DNA of 64,000 nucleotides from Bacillota bacterium (GTDB taxonomy: Bacteria; Bacillota; Clostridia; Christensenellales; SZUA-584): the NCBI GenBank assembly GCA_023412005.1, contig JAEYOE010000012.1:1-64000 (forward strand), written 5' to 3'. The notes under the pieces were generated by a model that did no database searches, was not told where the DNA came from, and saw only the letters and a list, made by a program, of their open reading frames with translations. The position numbers and the translations under genes are program-made. Each line of letters begins with the position of its first letter. The stretch's first letter is position 1. This document shows, in pieces, positions 24,657-32,364 of the stretch.

Positions 24657-25706
24657 TTATTTCAACGTAAACGGCAGTTTGTTCTCCGTGTTGCGGTGCG
24701 CAAATATCACGCCATCCAGCGCCTTTAAGTTATAAACAACCGACCATTGCAGCTTGTCTTTATCGCCATCACGTACGCCGATTTGTGCGAGCAGATCGAC
24801 GGCTTGTTTTTCGCTCAGCTTCCCGTCATTTTGTTCAATGGCCTGCACCACCGCATCATACCGGTCGAACTCGGTGAAGCCTTCGCCGATATTGAGCCCG
24901 TTGTACGCCACAAAATTTGAAGCGACCTGATAGTCTTCCGTCGGTATAACGGTTTGCAGCTGCCCGTCCCAGTACTCAACAATCACCGATTTACCGGTGG
25001 CATCGGCGATGAGGTAATGGCAGTTCACATCGGCGGAGAAATAGATATTATACTGCTTCAGCAGCTCAACCGCCTCGTCTACTGTTGCGGCCTTATCCAG
25101 CACAAGGCGAATCGCTGTGGTGGTGTTCAGCGTGATTTTACTTGAGTCGGTTTGATAATGAACTTCGGGGACGGCGAGCAGCGCCATCGCAACGCCTTTT
25201 TCGTTGATGCCGTCGAAAGGCAGATACGGCGCGGCCAATGTCAAAAATGCGTTGAAGCCCTCGGGCAGATTATCCTTATCGTAGCCCGCGAACGTTAAGT
25301 TTACGGTGGAAACGGAGGCGTAGCCATTGTCCGGCGTTGTTTTCACCTGCAAAGAAGGGGTGTAGTCAAAATCGAAGTTGCGGCCGAAGATGACCTCGCC
25401 TTTTTCGTTGTGCGACACAAACGCGGTACAGCCATCGCCGGTGATCCCAAGATCAATCGGCAAGCCTTTCAGCAGCCGTTTGGTAACGAACGCTTCGATA
25501 TCGCTGTCTTCCTTGGCGCCGACTTTGAGGAACTCATCAAAACCGTAATCGCCGACATATGTCATGGTGTACAGTGGGTGATCGTCCACTTTTTTCAGTG
25601 AAGAGAGGCTGCTAAGCTCGTTATAAAACAGACCGACTGCGGCAAAGACGGCGACGACCACAAAGCAGCCGAGTATAATGACGATTCGTGATAGTATTTT
25701 GTTCAT
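24657..25706 (-). CDS. Ntn-hydrolase of the linear amide C-N hydrolase / C45 type
   Basis: Protein of 349 aa with an N-terminal membrane anchor (residues 7-27). The candidate nucleophile is C93 in GDGCTAF, followed by the conserved GRNFDFD and later the PFDGINEKGVAMA segment and NCHYLIAD; these are hallmarks of the choloylglycine hydrolase and acyl-CoA:6-aminopenicillanate acyltransferase superfamily. In that fold the cysteine becomes the N-terminal residue after processing, so the membrane-anchored first 92 residues would be a propeptide. The substrate, an amide such as an N-acyl amino acid or a bile-salt conjugate, cannot be told from sequence. Confidence 0.85.
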   Translation of the reverse strand: MNKILSRIVIILGCFVVVAVFAAVGLFYNELSSLSSLKKVDDHPLYTMTYVGDYGFDEFLKVGAKEDSDIEAFVTKRLLKGLPIDLGITGDGCTAFVSHNEKGEVIFGRNFDFDYTPSLQVKTTPDNGYASVSTVNLTFAGYDKDNLPEGFNAFLTLAAPYLPFDGINEKGVAMALLAVPEVHYQTDSSKITLNTTTAIRLVLDKAATVDEAVELLKQYNIYFSADVNCHYLIADATGKSVIVEYWDGQLQTVIPTEDYQVASNFVAYNGLNIGEGFTEFDRYDAVVQAIEQNDGKLSEKQAVDLLAQIGVRDGDKDKLQWSVVYNLKALDGVIFAHRNTENKLPFTLK

Positions 25707-25817
25707 GAAAACCTCGTGCAGTTATGGAGAATATTTGTAGTATAACAGAATCCATAAAAAAACAAAATCCTCTTCACATACTCTACGAGGATCAGCTTGA
25801 TGATATACCCCTCTATA

Positions 25818-25911
25818 TGTCATGCTGAGGAGCGGAGCGACGTGAGCATCCCATGGTAAAATGCTTTTAACATGGGATTTCTCGACTCGCTAACGCTCAC
25901 TCGAAATGACA
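25818..25911. repeat. 94-bp palindromic miniature element
   Basis: Begins TGTCATGCTGAGG and ends CTCGAAATGACA, with the centre CCCATG-gtaaaatgcttttaa-CATGGG. The two halves are imperfect inverted copies. It shares the CATGGGAT junction with the 224-bp tandem units at 23.9-24.6 kb and resembles dispersed clostridial repeats. It fills most of the gap 25707-25985. Confidence 0.65.
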
Positions 25912-25985
25912 CAAAAGAGCTTCTACAGCAGCCTGATCTTCATCGCATACACAAAGAGGATTCAATTCGGTATATTTAATCGGCT

Positions 25986-27407
25986 TTATTCCTTCACTTC
26001 CGGGTCTGGTTTCACGTCTTCGACCTTGGTCAGCGCCGCCTGCTTATCCAGCTCACGCTGCTTATCCTTGCCGAGGTATTCGGGCAGTTCCATGCCGGCC
26101 ATGTCGAAAAGCTCGTTCATCGGCGGCAGGCTCTTCATCAGCCCCGAGAGAAAATTCGCCGTGGACGAATCGCCCTTGCCGTTGCCGCTGTCCCAAACGG
26201 TGACCTTGTCGATCTTCAGGTTCTTGATGGCTTCCACCTGCACCTTAACGATCTCTTCCATCTTATCGGCAATCATCATGCGCACCGCCGCGTTGGTATC
26301 GCCCGCTGCCGCATCAATGATTTGCTTGAAGCCTTCGGCTTGCTTGGTCAGCACCTCGTTGATACCGTTGGCCTGTGCCTGCATTCTGGCAAATATCGCG
26401 TCCGCTTCGCCCTTTGCCATTCTTCTTTGACGTTCGGCTTCGGCTTCGGCGTCAATCTCGGCCTTTCGCTTGGCGATTTCGGCCTGAACAATGATGTCCG
26501 CTTCTTTAGAGGCCTGCTCGCGGCTGGCTCTTTGGCGTTCGGCTTCTTCTTCCGCCGCATACGCTTCCTGCAGCGCCTTGGCCGTCTGCACCTTTTCGGC
26601 GGCGGTTGCGCGCCTTAACGCCTCGGCTTCCCGTTCTCTGCGCAACGCGTCCGAATTGGCCACAGTGATCTTCGCTGTGTTTTCACCCTCTATGGCTTCG
26701 GAGTTGGCCTGAGCCACGTTAATTCTTTCGTCCTTTTGAGCCATCGCTTCGCCGATGGAGCCGTCTCTGTTTTTCTCGGCCACGCTCTTTCTCGCGTCGT
26801 TGATTGCTTTGGCGGCGGCTTCTTTACCGAGCGCTTGAATATACCCCGATTCGTCGTTGATATCCGTCACATTCACGTTAATCAGACGCAGACCGATTTT
26901 CTTTAATTCAGTTTCCACATTGCGCGAGACTTCCTCAAGGAAGAGGTCTCTGTCGGTGTTGATCTCCTCAATGTCCATCGTGGCGACGACGAGACGCAGC
27001 TGGCCGAATATGATATCCTTGGCGAGCTCTTCAATTTCATCGAGCCCAAGGCCCAGCAGACGCTCAGCTGCGTTTTGCATCACGCCGGTTTCGGTGGAAA
27101 TACCAACCGTGAAGCGCGACGGCACATCGATACGGATGTTCTGCTTCGACAGCGCGTTTTTCAAATCGACCGTGATGGACATCGGCGTTAAGCTCATAAA
27201 CTGATAGCTCTGGAAAACGGGCCAGATGAATGCCGCGCCGCCGTGTACGCACTTCGCGCTGGCGGTTGCACCATTGGCACCCCGGCCAACCTTGCCGTAT
27301 ACCACCAGTATCCTGTCGGACGGGCACTTTTTGTATCGCGTTAAAATGGCGATGAATGTTGTGAACAGTATCACAACGGCGATGATGACGATAATCATTG
27401 TTTCCAT
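25986..27407 (-). CDS. SPFH-domain flotillin-like protein
   Basis: Membrane scaffold protein of 473 aa resembling FloT/YuaG. Residues 4-24 form a membrane anchor, about 25-210 the SPFH/band 7 domain (RILVVYGKVGRGANG, LTPMSITVDLKNALSKQNIRIDVPSRFTVGIS in successive segments), and about 215-370 a long Ala/Glu/Arg-rich coiled coil typical of flotillins. The C-terminal ~90 residues include the conserved VTVWDSGNG segment. Flotillins organise membrane microdomains and work with an NfeD partner, which here is encoded 12 bp upstream as the first gene of the operon. Confidence 0.93.
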   Translation of the reverse strand: METMIIVIIAVVILFTTFIAILTRYKKCPSDRILVVYGKVGRGANGATASAKCVHGGAAFIWPVFQSYQFMSLTPMSITVDLKNALSKQNIRIDVPSRFTVGISTETGVMQNAAERLLGLGLDEIEELAKDIIFGQLRLVVATMDIEEINTDRDLFLEEVSRNVETELKKIGLRLINVNVTDINDESGYIQALGKEAAAKAINDARKSVAEKNRDGSIGEAMAQKDERINVAQANSEAIEGENTAKITVANSDALRREREAEALRRATAAEKVQTAKALQEAYAAEEEAERQRASREQASKEADIIVQAEIAKRKAEIDAEAEAERQRRMAKGEADAIFARMQAQANGINEVLTKQAEGFKQIIDAAAGDTNAAVRMMIADKMEEIVKVQVEAIKNLKIDKVTVWDSGNGKGDSSTANFLSGLMKSLPPMNELFDMAGMELPEYLGKDKQRELDKQAALTKVEDVKPDPEVKE

Positions 27408-27419
27408 GTTGCGTCTCCT

Positions 27420-28040
27420 TTATCTTTTAACAATCAGTGTGCTGCCAACATTGCCAACCACGCGGACTGCCGCGCCGGTGGGGATTTTTTCTTTGTTATC
27501 GGTCATGGCTTCGGCTTCCACGAGCCGCTCCTGAAAGGCCACCATCACCTTGCCCTTGCCGCTGCGCGAGGGCGGAATCGACAGATACACCTCGGCATCA
27601 AGACCGACCGCGTTTGAATAGCGGAGATTGCCGCTTTGCTGCATACGCTTCATCGCGTAAAACATCAGCCCGATGAGCAGCATGGCCAACAGCCCGGCGG
27701 CTGCGGATATAATAATCTCCAGCGCCGTTCCGAGCGAGGAGCCGCTGATGGCGTACCCAGTCCAGCCGAAAATGCAGAAAAACGCGACCAGCCCGCGAAT
27801 CGTGAAAAAGCGGAAATCCGCCGCGCTCACGTGCTCGCCAAAGCCGTCAGCATGCGTATCCATTTCGGCATGAGAATCAAAGGCGTGCGCATCAATATCG
27901 GAACCTGTGTCCATATCGGAATCGTGCCCAAGCCCAATGATCGTGAGGATCACCTGTATAATCAGTATCACGGTAAAAGGAACCGCCGCAAAAAGGAACA
28001 AATGCTGCAAAGTGCTCAGCGCGTTCCACCATTCTGTCAT
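27420..28040 (-). CDS. NfeD-like membrane protein, partner of the flotillin
   Basis: Membrane protein of 206 aa with an N-terminal helix (residues ~14-36), a His/Asp-rich linker, two more helices (~85-125) and a C-terminal OB-fold domain (~140-206; NAVGLDAEVYLSIPPSRSGKGKVMV, GAAVRVVGNVGSTLIVKR). This is the YuaF layout of the NfeD family, which modulates flotillin assembly. The ATG is preceded by CGAGGTG. It is the first gene of a two-gene operon with the SPFH gene. A TATAAT box lies at about 28063-28068 and a 20-bp dyad further upstream. Confidence 0.88.
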   Translation of the reverse strand: MTEWWNALSTLQHLFLFAAVPFTVILIIQVILTIIGLGHDSDMDTGSDIDAHAFDSHAEMDTHADGFGEHVSAADFRFFTIRGLVAFFCIFGWTGYAISGSSLGTALEIIISAAAGLLAMLLIGLMFYAMKRMQQSGNLRYSNAVGLDAEVYLSIPPSRSGKGKVMVAFQERLVEAEAMTDNKEKIPTGAAVRVVGNVGSTLIVKR

Positions 28041-28123
28041 GATAGCACCTCGAGTTTTTACATATTATAACACGAAGTCTCAATATTTGATAGTGTCACT
28101 GAATAAATATTGTAATCGGATAT

Positions 28124-28143
28124 ATATACCGTCAACAGTATAT
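28124..28143. promoter_or_regulatory. 20-bp imperfect dyad upstream of the NfeD-flotillin operon
   Basis: ATATAC-cGT-ca-ACa-GTATAT: 8 of 10 positions pair. It lies about 85 bp before the NfeD start and 17 bp after the acyltransferase stop, so it could be an operator; no regulator is identified. Confidence 0.3.
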
Positions 28144-28159
28144 GTTTAGGGTTATTCGT

Positions 28160-29422
28160 TTATGCGTGCCACTGGCCGCCGCAGGCGCGATGCAGTTCCT
28201 CGGTTAAATGGAACCAGCGCATCGTATCATTGCGCTCGGGATAGAATTCGTAAAACTCGCTTTTATAAAATGTATAAAACCGCGAGATATCCGTGCACAT
28301 ACCGAAGGTGGGCACGCAATCGGTAGGCAACGAGAAGCTAAAGGGTTCACCGTGCTTGGTGCCTTCGAACTTCAGGCCCTCGCGCGAGAGCGAAAGCTCG
28401 CCGTCGCCCGCAATCAGCGAGGTGGCGCCTTTTGTGAGCCGTTTGAATTCCGGAAGTATGCCGAGCTTCACGCGTTCGCTGAACGAGAAATCGGCAGCTT
28501 GCACCTCGGCCTTGGCTTTGTCACGCTGAAGCTGATACCAGTGCGATATCGTTTCGGGAATGACACAGGTGTCATCAAAAGGTATAAGATCATAATAATT
28601 GTTGACAGTAGCACCGTTGCCGCATGCCTCGCAGCGGATCGTATCACCCGCGGCTTTCATGGCGGTCACGCTGCCGCATTTGGGGCAAAGGTACAACAGA
28701 TCATGCAGGTTCTTGGCCATTTCACCATGGCCGTCAAACTGCACACGCTCTTTTTTGTTCCAAAGATAATCGTCATGCGCCAACTCGCGGTTCAGCAAGG
28801 CTTGTATCTCGTCCGCGCTCATTTCCTTAAGCTGCTCGGGGCTTAGCAGCCTGTCCACCACGATGTCGACTCGGCCCGGCCGCTGGTCGAGACAGTGCTT
28901 GGTGTTGGTCATGTAGCCACCCGCAATTTTCGTGTAGTACACCGTAACCCCTAAGTATTTAAGCAGCTTGCCGCTGCCTATGGCACACGGCTGGCCGCCG
29001 CCCGATATGGAACTCATGCCCTCGGGAAACAGACACACGCGGCCGCCCGAACGAATCACGCGGATGATCTCTTTCACGGCGTGCGGGTCTGGCACAAAAT
29101 TGCGCTTGGGGATGGCGTGCATCAACGCAAATATTGGGTACAGATGCGAGCGGAAAAATTCGTTGTAGCCCACCACATAGTTAAGCCGATGAGGCAGAAC
29201 AGCGGGCGCGGTATACAAATAATCCACACGCGATGCGTGATTGCTGATGAGCACATACGGATTTTTGTCTTTGGACGGGTGTACATTGAACGTGAAATGG
29301 ATGCCGAGCTTTTTGTTCAGTGCGAGCCGCCAGATGTTGATGAGTAATAAATAGATAAGTGCGGGCGGTTTCTTGGTTTGCTTAAGAGCCAGTTTCTGCC
29401 GGAGTGTACGCTTCTGCTTCAT
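28160..29422 (-). CDS. PlsC-type acyltransferase with C-terminal zinc ribbon
   Basis: Protein of 420 aa. The acyltransferase domain (about 45-200) has the catalytic motif N61-H62-A-S-R-V-D67 (HX4D) and the glycerophosphate-binding F132-P-E-G135, so it should acylate 1-acyl-glycerol-3-phosphate or a related acceptor at the membrane. Unlike ordinary PlsC (about 200-250 aa) it continues with a zinc ribbon, C246-x2-C249 and C264-x2-C267, then a ~150-residue domain with aromatic strands. The zinc-ribbon tail is a feature of a clostridial subgroup whose role I do not know. GGAGCGG precedes the ATG. Confidence 0.85.
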   Translation of the reverse strand: MKQKRTLRQKLALKQTKKPPALIYLLLINIWRLALNKKLGIHFTFNVHPSKDKNPYVLISNHASRVDYLYTAPAVLPHRLNYVVGYNEFFRSHLYPIFALMHAIPKRNFVPDPHAVKEIIRVIRSGGRVCLFPEGMSSISGGGQPCAIGSGKLLKYLGVTVYYTKIAGGYMTNTKHCLDQRPGRVDIVVDRLLSPEQLKEMSADEIQALLNRELAHDDYLWNKKERVQFDGHGEMAKNLHDLLYLCPKCGSVTAMKAAGDTIRCEACGNGATVNNYYDLIPFDDTCVIPETISHWYQLQRDKAKAEVQAADFSFSERVKLGILPEFKRLTKGATSLIAGDGELSLSREGLKFEGTKHGEPFSFSLPTDCVPTFGMCTDISRFYTFYKSEFYEFYPERNDTMRWFHLTEELHRACGGQWHA

Positions 29423-29557
29423 GATCCGCTCCTGTCTTGTGGATTTTCAGTTATTATATCATTCCGCAACGCTGTTTGTGTATGGATTAATCGCTTTATG
29501 TCGAAAAACGGTATAATGAATAACCCAACATAACCGTTTATAAGACGATCTGTCAAG

Positions 29558-29600
29558 TTGACAGCCAATAAATACATGATGTACTATATTTAATACATCA
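29558..29600 (+). promoter_or_regulatory. Promoter and overlapping dyad of the VanY-like gene
   Basis: TTGACA (29558-29563), 18-bp spacer, TACTAT (29582-29587). A perfect 7-bp inverted repeat, TGATGTA-N10-TACATCA (29577-29600), covers the -10 box, as expected for a repressor site. The transcript would have a leader of about 105 nt with no evident structure. Confidence 0.55.
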
Positions 29601-29698
29601 AGTGATCATTATAACTGCAAAAATACATTTTTCACCGCATATTTCGCGTGAGCATGATTGCATTCAATGTTGAGTGATTTGTATGGACGGAGTACAAA

Positions 29699-30631
29699 AT
29701 GAAGAGAATTGGTTTTGTTTTGGCGGTGCTTATGACACTGTCATTTGCTATGAGCACCACAACGACAGCATTCGCCGCAGACCCCCCCGTAGTGACCACA
29801 GACAACCCGATCGTGCTGGATTCCGATCGCGCGGTATTTTTGGGTGCCAGCTCAACTTACAGCGGTGTAAGGGATAAGGGCTTTTACTACGGTCGCACGC
29901 CGGATTCTATGAAAAAGAAGATTTCTTCGAAGTCTGTTCAAAGGGACAAAATGAATGCTTTGGTGACGGGGCTTGCACCGCAGACAACGTATTATTACTG
30001 TGCCTATGTGCGCACACGCGCAGGCATCTTCAGGGGCAGCGTTTGTTCATTTACAACGCCCGCCGCTCAAGAATGGACGGCTGAAGCGGCCATTTTCGGC
30101 ACCAGCGATGAAAGGTACAACTATATTTTTGGAACAACAACTAAGTATTACAAAATGACCTCGCCGCCATGGGGGTATAACGGCAGCAAGGAAGCGGCCA
30201 AGCATATGGTTACCGTTAAAGTGCCGGTATGGAAGCTAACAAAAAAAGGCAAGTTGCCGTCAAGTATGTCGTTTAAAATTCATTACAAGCTGGCGGCTTC
30301 GGCTCAGGCCATATTTAATGAAATTTATGCGCTGGATATACAGTTTCCGATCAAAACGATCGCCGGGTATAAATACAGGCGCATGTCGGTGCCCGGCGTG
30401 AGAAACAACCCCTATTTGTCTCAGCACAGCTTCGGGACGTGCATTGATATCAACAAAGCGTATAATCGTTTTTATTTAGATGCGGACAGACGGGACCCAA
30501 GCTCACCGTATTATATTCCGGAAAGCGTTATCGCCATATTTAAAAGGTATGGATGGTCGTGGGGAGGCGAATTTAAAGAAGGTTTTGACACCATGCATTT
30601 TCAGTATCTCGGGCTGGAATTGATGGAATAA
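29699..30631 (+). CDS. VanY-type D,D-carboxypeptidase (peptidase M15B) with N-terminal Fn3-like domain
   Basis: Exported wall enzyme of 310 aa. A signal peptide ends near AFAADPP (residue ~24). Residues ~30-115 look like a fibronectin-type beta domain (TDNPIVLDSDRAVFLGAS, GLAPQTTYYYCAYVRT). The C-terminal half carries the M15 zinc site: SQHSFGTCIDIN (His and Asp ligands) and WGGEFKEGFDTMHFQY (catalytic Glu and last His). Members trim D-Ala from peptidoglycan stems. It is convergent with the RAYT gene, 12 bp away. Confidence 0.88.
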   Translation: MKRIGFVLAVLMTLSFAMSTTTTAFAADPPVVTTDNPIVLDSDRAVFLGASSTYSGVRDKGFYYGRTPDSMKKKISSKSVQRDKMNALVTGLAPQTTYYYCAYVRTRAGIFRGSVCSFTTPAAQEWTAEAAIFGTSDERYNYIFGTTTKYYKMTSPPWGYNGSKEAAKHMVTVKVPVWKLTKKGKLPSSMSFKIHYKLAASAQAIFNEIYALDIQFPIKTIAGYKYRRMSVPGVRNNPYLSQHSFGTCIDINKAYNRFYLDADRRDPSSPYYIPESVIAIFKRYGWSWGGEFKEGFDTMHFQYLGLELME

Positions 30632-30643
30632 CGGTCTGTCAGG

Positions 30644-31132
30644 CTAGCAGTAATAGCAATCCTGCAGCCATTTGAGCGGGTTTTCATCGATGTATCGCCA
30701 AATTTGTTGGTATTCTTGATCATTACGGACAATATGCTCATAGAATGATTTCTGCCAAACAGGTATTCCGGCTTCTTTTGTAACGGCTCGTTTGTATTGC
30801 TGTATAATGCGTGATATCGTAGGGGCGTCTATCAGACGCCCGCATTGCGTATCATCAGTATTGAATATCTGAATCAGAATATGAACATGATTGGGCATGA
30901 TTGTGAATTTTTCGATGAGGATATTTGGGTAGATCAGAGATATTTGTTTGACAAGCTTTTCTGCAATTAAACCAATATGAGATAATTGAGGCTTATTGGG
31001 CAGGCGATTAGTAATCGCCCCTACGTTCCAGAATAAATGTTGCCTATCCTTTGTGCAGATGGTCACAAAATAAACACCGTTCTGTGAGTAATCATAATCT
31101 TTAAGTCGAATGAACTTACGAATAATTGTTAT
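30644..31132 (-). CDS. REP-associated tyrosine transposase (RAYT, Y1/HUH) with apparent ATA start
   Basis: Single-strand transposase of about 162 aa. The HUH motif is MPNHVHIL, and the C-terminal WQKSFYEHIVRNDQEYQQIWRYIDENP is the RAYT signature. The first conventional start, GTG at 31066, would remove the conserved N-terminus. The frame stays open for 22 codons upstream and reads TIIRKFIRLKDYDYSQNGVYF, exactly the expected RAYT beginning, led by an ATA codon at 31132 with GGAGGTG 7 nt before it. A stop codon lies two codons further up. So the ancestral ATG seems to have changed to ATA, and translation may be weak or lost. Two GTAG-headed hairpins lie within the gene. It follows the aminotransferase gene by 21 bp. 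Confidence 0.85.
   Translation of the reverse strand: MTIIRKFIRLKDYDYSQNGVYFVTICTKDRQHLFWNVGAITNRLPNKPQLSHIGLIAEKLVKQISLIYPNILIEKFTIMPNHVHILIQIFNTDDTQCGRLIDAPTISRIIQQYKRAVTKEAGIPVWQKSFYEHIVRNDQEYQQIWRYIDENPLKWLQDCYYC
30819..30841 (+). repeat. REP-like hairpin with 5' GTAG, inside the RAYT gene
   Basis: GTAG (30819-30822) followed by GGGCGTCT-ATC-AGACGCCC, an 8-bp perfect stem. RAYT-mobilised REPs in other bacteria carry a GTAG tetranucleotide 5' of a hairpin. In the protein it encodes the inserted-looking GRLIDAPT. Confidence 0.6.
31003..31024 (-). repeat. Second REP-like hairpin with 5' GTAG, inside the RAYT gene
   Basis: Minus strand: GTAG (31024-31021), then GGGCGATTA-C-TAATCGCC. It shares GTAGGGGCG with the copy at 30819 but lies on the opposite strand. 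In the protein it encodes VGAITNRL. Confidence 0.55.
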
Positions 31133-31153
31133 CTTGGTTCACCTCCAAGATAT

Positions 31154-32320
31154 TTATTCCCTTAAAAACTTCCCGATTCTCTCGGCTGCGGTCAGTATGC
31201 GCTCGTCATTCTGCACCAGCGCGATGCGCACATAGCCTTGGCCGCAGCTGCCAAACGCGCTGCCCGGCACCACCAGCACGCCCGTTGCCTGCATCAGCCG
31301 CTGAACGAACGCCACATCATCGGTGCCAAAGCTTTCGGGAATCTTCGCCCACACAAACATCGTCGCGCGCGGTTTGTCAATCTGCCAGCCGTGCTGCGCA
31401 AACGCGCTGATCAATAGATCACGGCGCTTTTCATAAGCCGCCGATGTTTCGCGTACCACGCGCTCGTCGCTTTGCAGCGCCAATATGCCTGCTTTTTGCA
31501 CAGGCAGAAATATGCCGTAATCCGTATTCGATTTGAGCTGCTTGAGCGCCGAAACGTAAGCGGCGTTACCGAGGCAAAACCCGAGCCGCGCACCCGCGTA
31601 CCCATACGATTTTGAGAGCGAGTTAAACTCTGCGCCGATGTCCTTTGCGCCTTCGTGAGCGAGGAAGCTGTTAACGCGTAGCCCGTCAAAGCTAAGCTCG
31701 CTGTACGCGTTGTCGTGAATGACGAATATATCGTGTTTTTTTGCAAATGAAATGAGATCATCGTAAAACTCCGGCGGCGCGACAGCCGTCGTCGGGTTGT
31801 TCGGGTACGAAACGATCATCAGCTTCGCGCGCCGAGCCACGTCTTCGGGAATATCGTCAAAGTTTATGATAAAGCTGTTTTCGGGCCGCTGCGGCACACG
31901 AAACACATCGGCGCGCGCAAGTGCCGCGCCGGTGAAAAATGCGGGGTAACAAGGGTCCTGCAATATCACGGTTTCACCCGGGTCGATAATGGGCAGGCAG
32001 CAGTGTGCGAGGCCTTCCTGCGTGCCGAGCACCGCGCACACCTCAGTATCCGCGTTAAGATCAACGTCGTAACGTTTTTTATACCAAATGGAGGCAGCCT
32101 GACGAAGAGACGCCAGATCGTCAATTGCGTAAACGTAACTTTCGTCTTTGAGCGCCTCATCTGCAATGGTTTGCTTGATGGCCGCGGTGGGGGCAATGTT
32201 GGGCGTACCCACGCTTAAATCAATCACGTCCATGCCGCTTGATTTGAGCTTGGCCTTCTCTTTAGCCAGCTCTGTGAAAATGCCGCATGACAAATCGTTC
32301 ATCAAAGAAGATAATTTCAT
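31154..32320 (-). CDS. Class I/II aminotransferase (PLP), DapL/AspC-like
   Basis: Fold-type I PLP aminotransferase of 388 aa. Visible are IDLSVGTPNIAP at the N-terminus, GTQEGLAHCCLPIIDPGE, SYPNNPTTAVAP (Asn ligand), DNAYSELSFDG (Asp and Tyr ligands) and SLSKSYGYAGARLGF with the PLP lysine; Arg in GYVRIAL binds the substrate carboxylate. The overall pattern is closest to the LL-diaminopimelate or aspartate aminotransferase group; the precise substrate is uncertain. It lies 44 bp downstream of pyk. The best ribosome-binding site (GAGGAGGG) is 23 nt from this ATG and instead serves an overlapping 27-codon frame (32345-32262), so initiation may be coupled to it. Confidence 0.88.
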   Translation of the reverse strand: MKLSSLMNDLSCGIFTELAKEKAKLKSSGMDVIDLSVGTPNIAPTAAIKQTIADEALKDESYVYAIDDLASLRQAASIWYKKRYDVDLNADTEVCAVLGTQEGLAHCCLPIIDPGETVILQDPCYPAFFTGAALARADVFRVPQRPENSFIINFDDIPEDVARRAKLMIVSYPNNPTTAVAPPEFYDDLISFAKKHDIFVIHDNAYSELSFDGLRVNSFLAHEGAKDIGAEFNSLSKSYGYAGARLGFCLGNAAYVSALKQLKSNTDYGIFLPVQKAGILALQSDERVVRETSAAYEKRRDLLISAFAQHGWQIDKPRATMFVWAKIPESFGTDDVAFVQRLMQATGVLVVPGSAFGSCGQGYVRIALVQNDERILTAAERIGKFLRE

Positions 32321-32364
32321 CGCTGTCAGGCACAGGGTGCGCCATCCCTCCTCTTAACTTAAGT

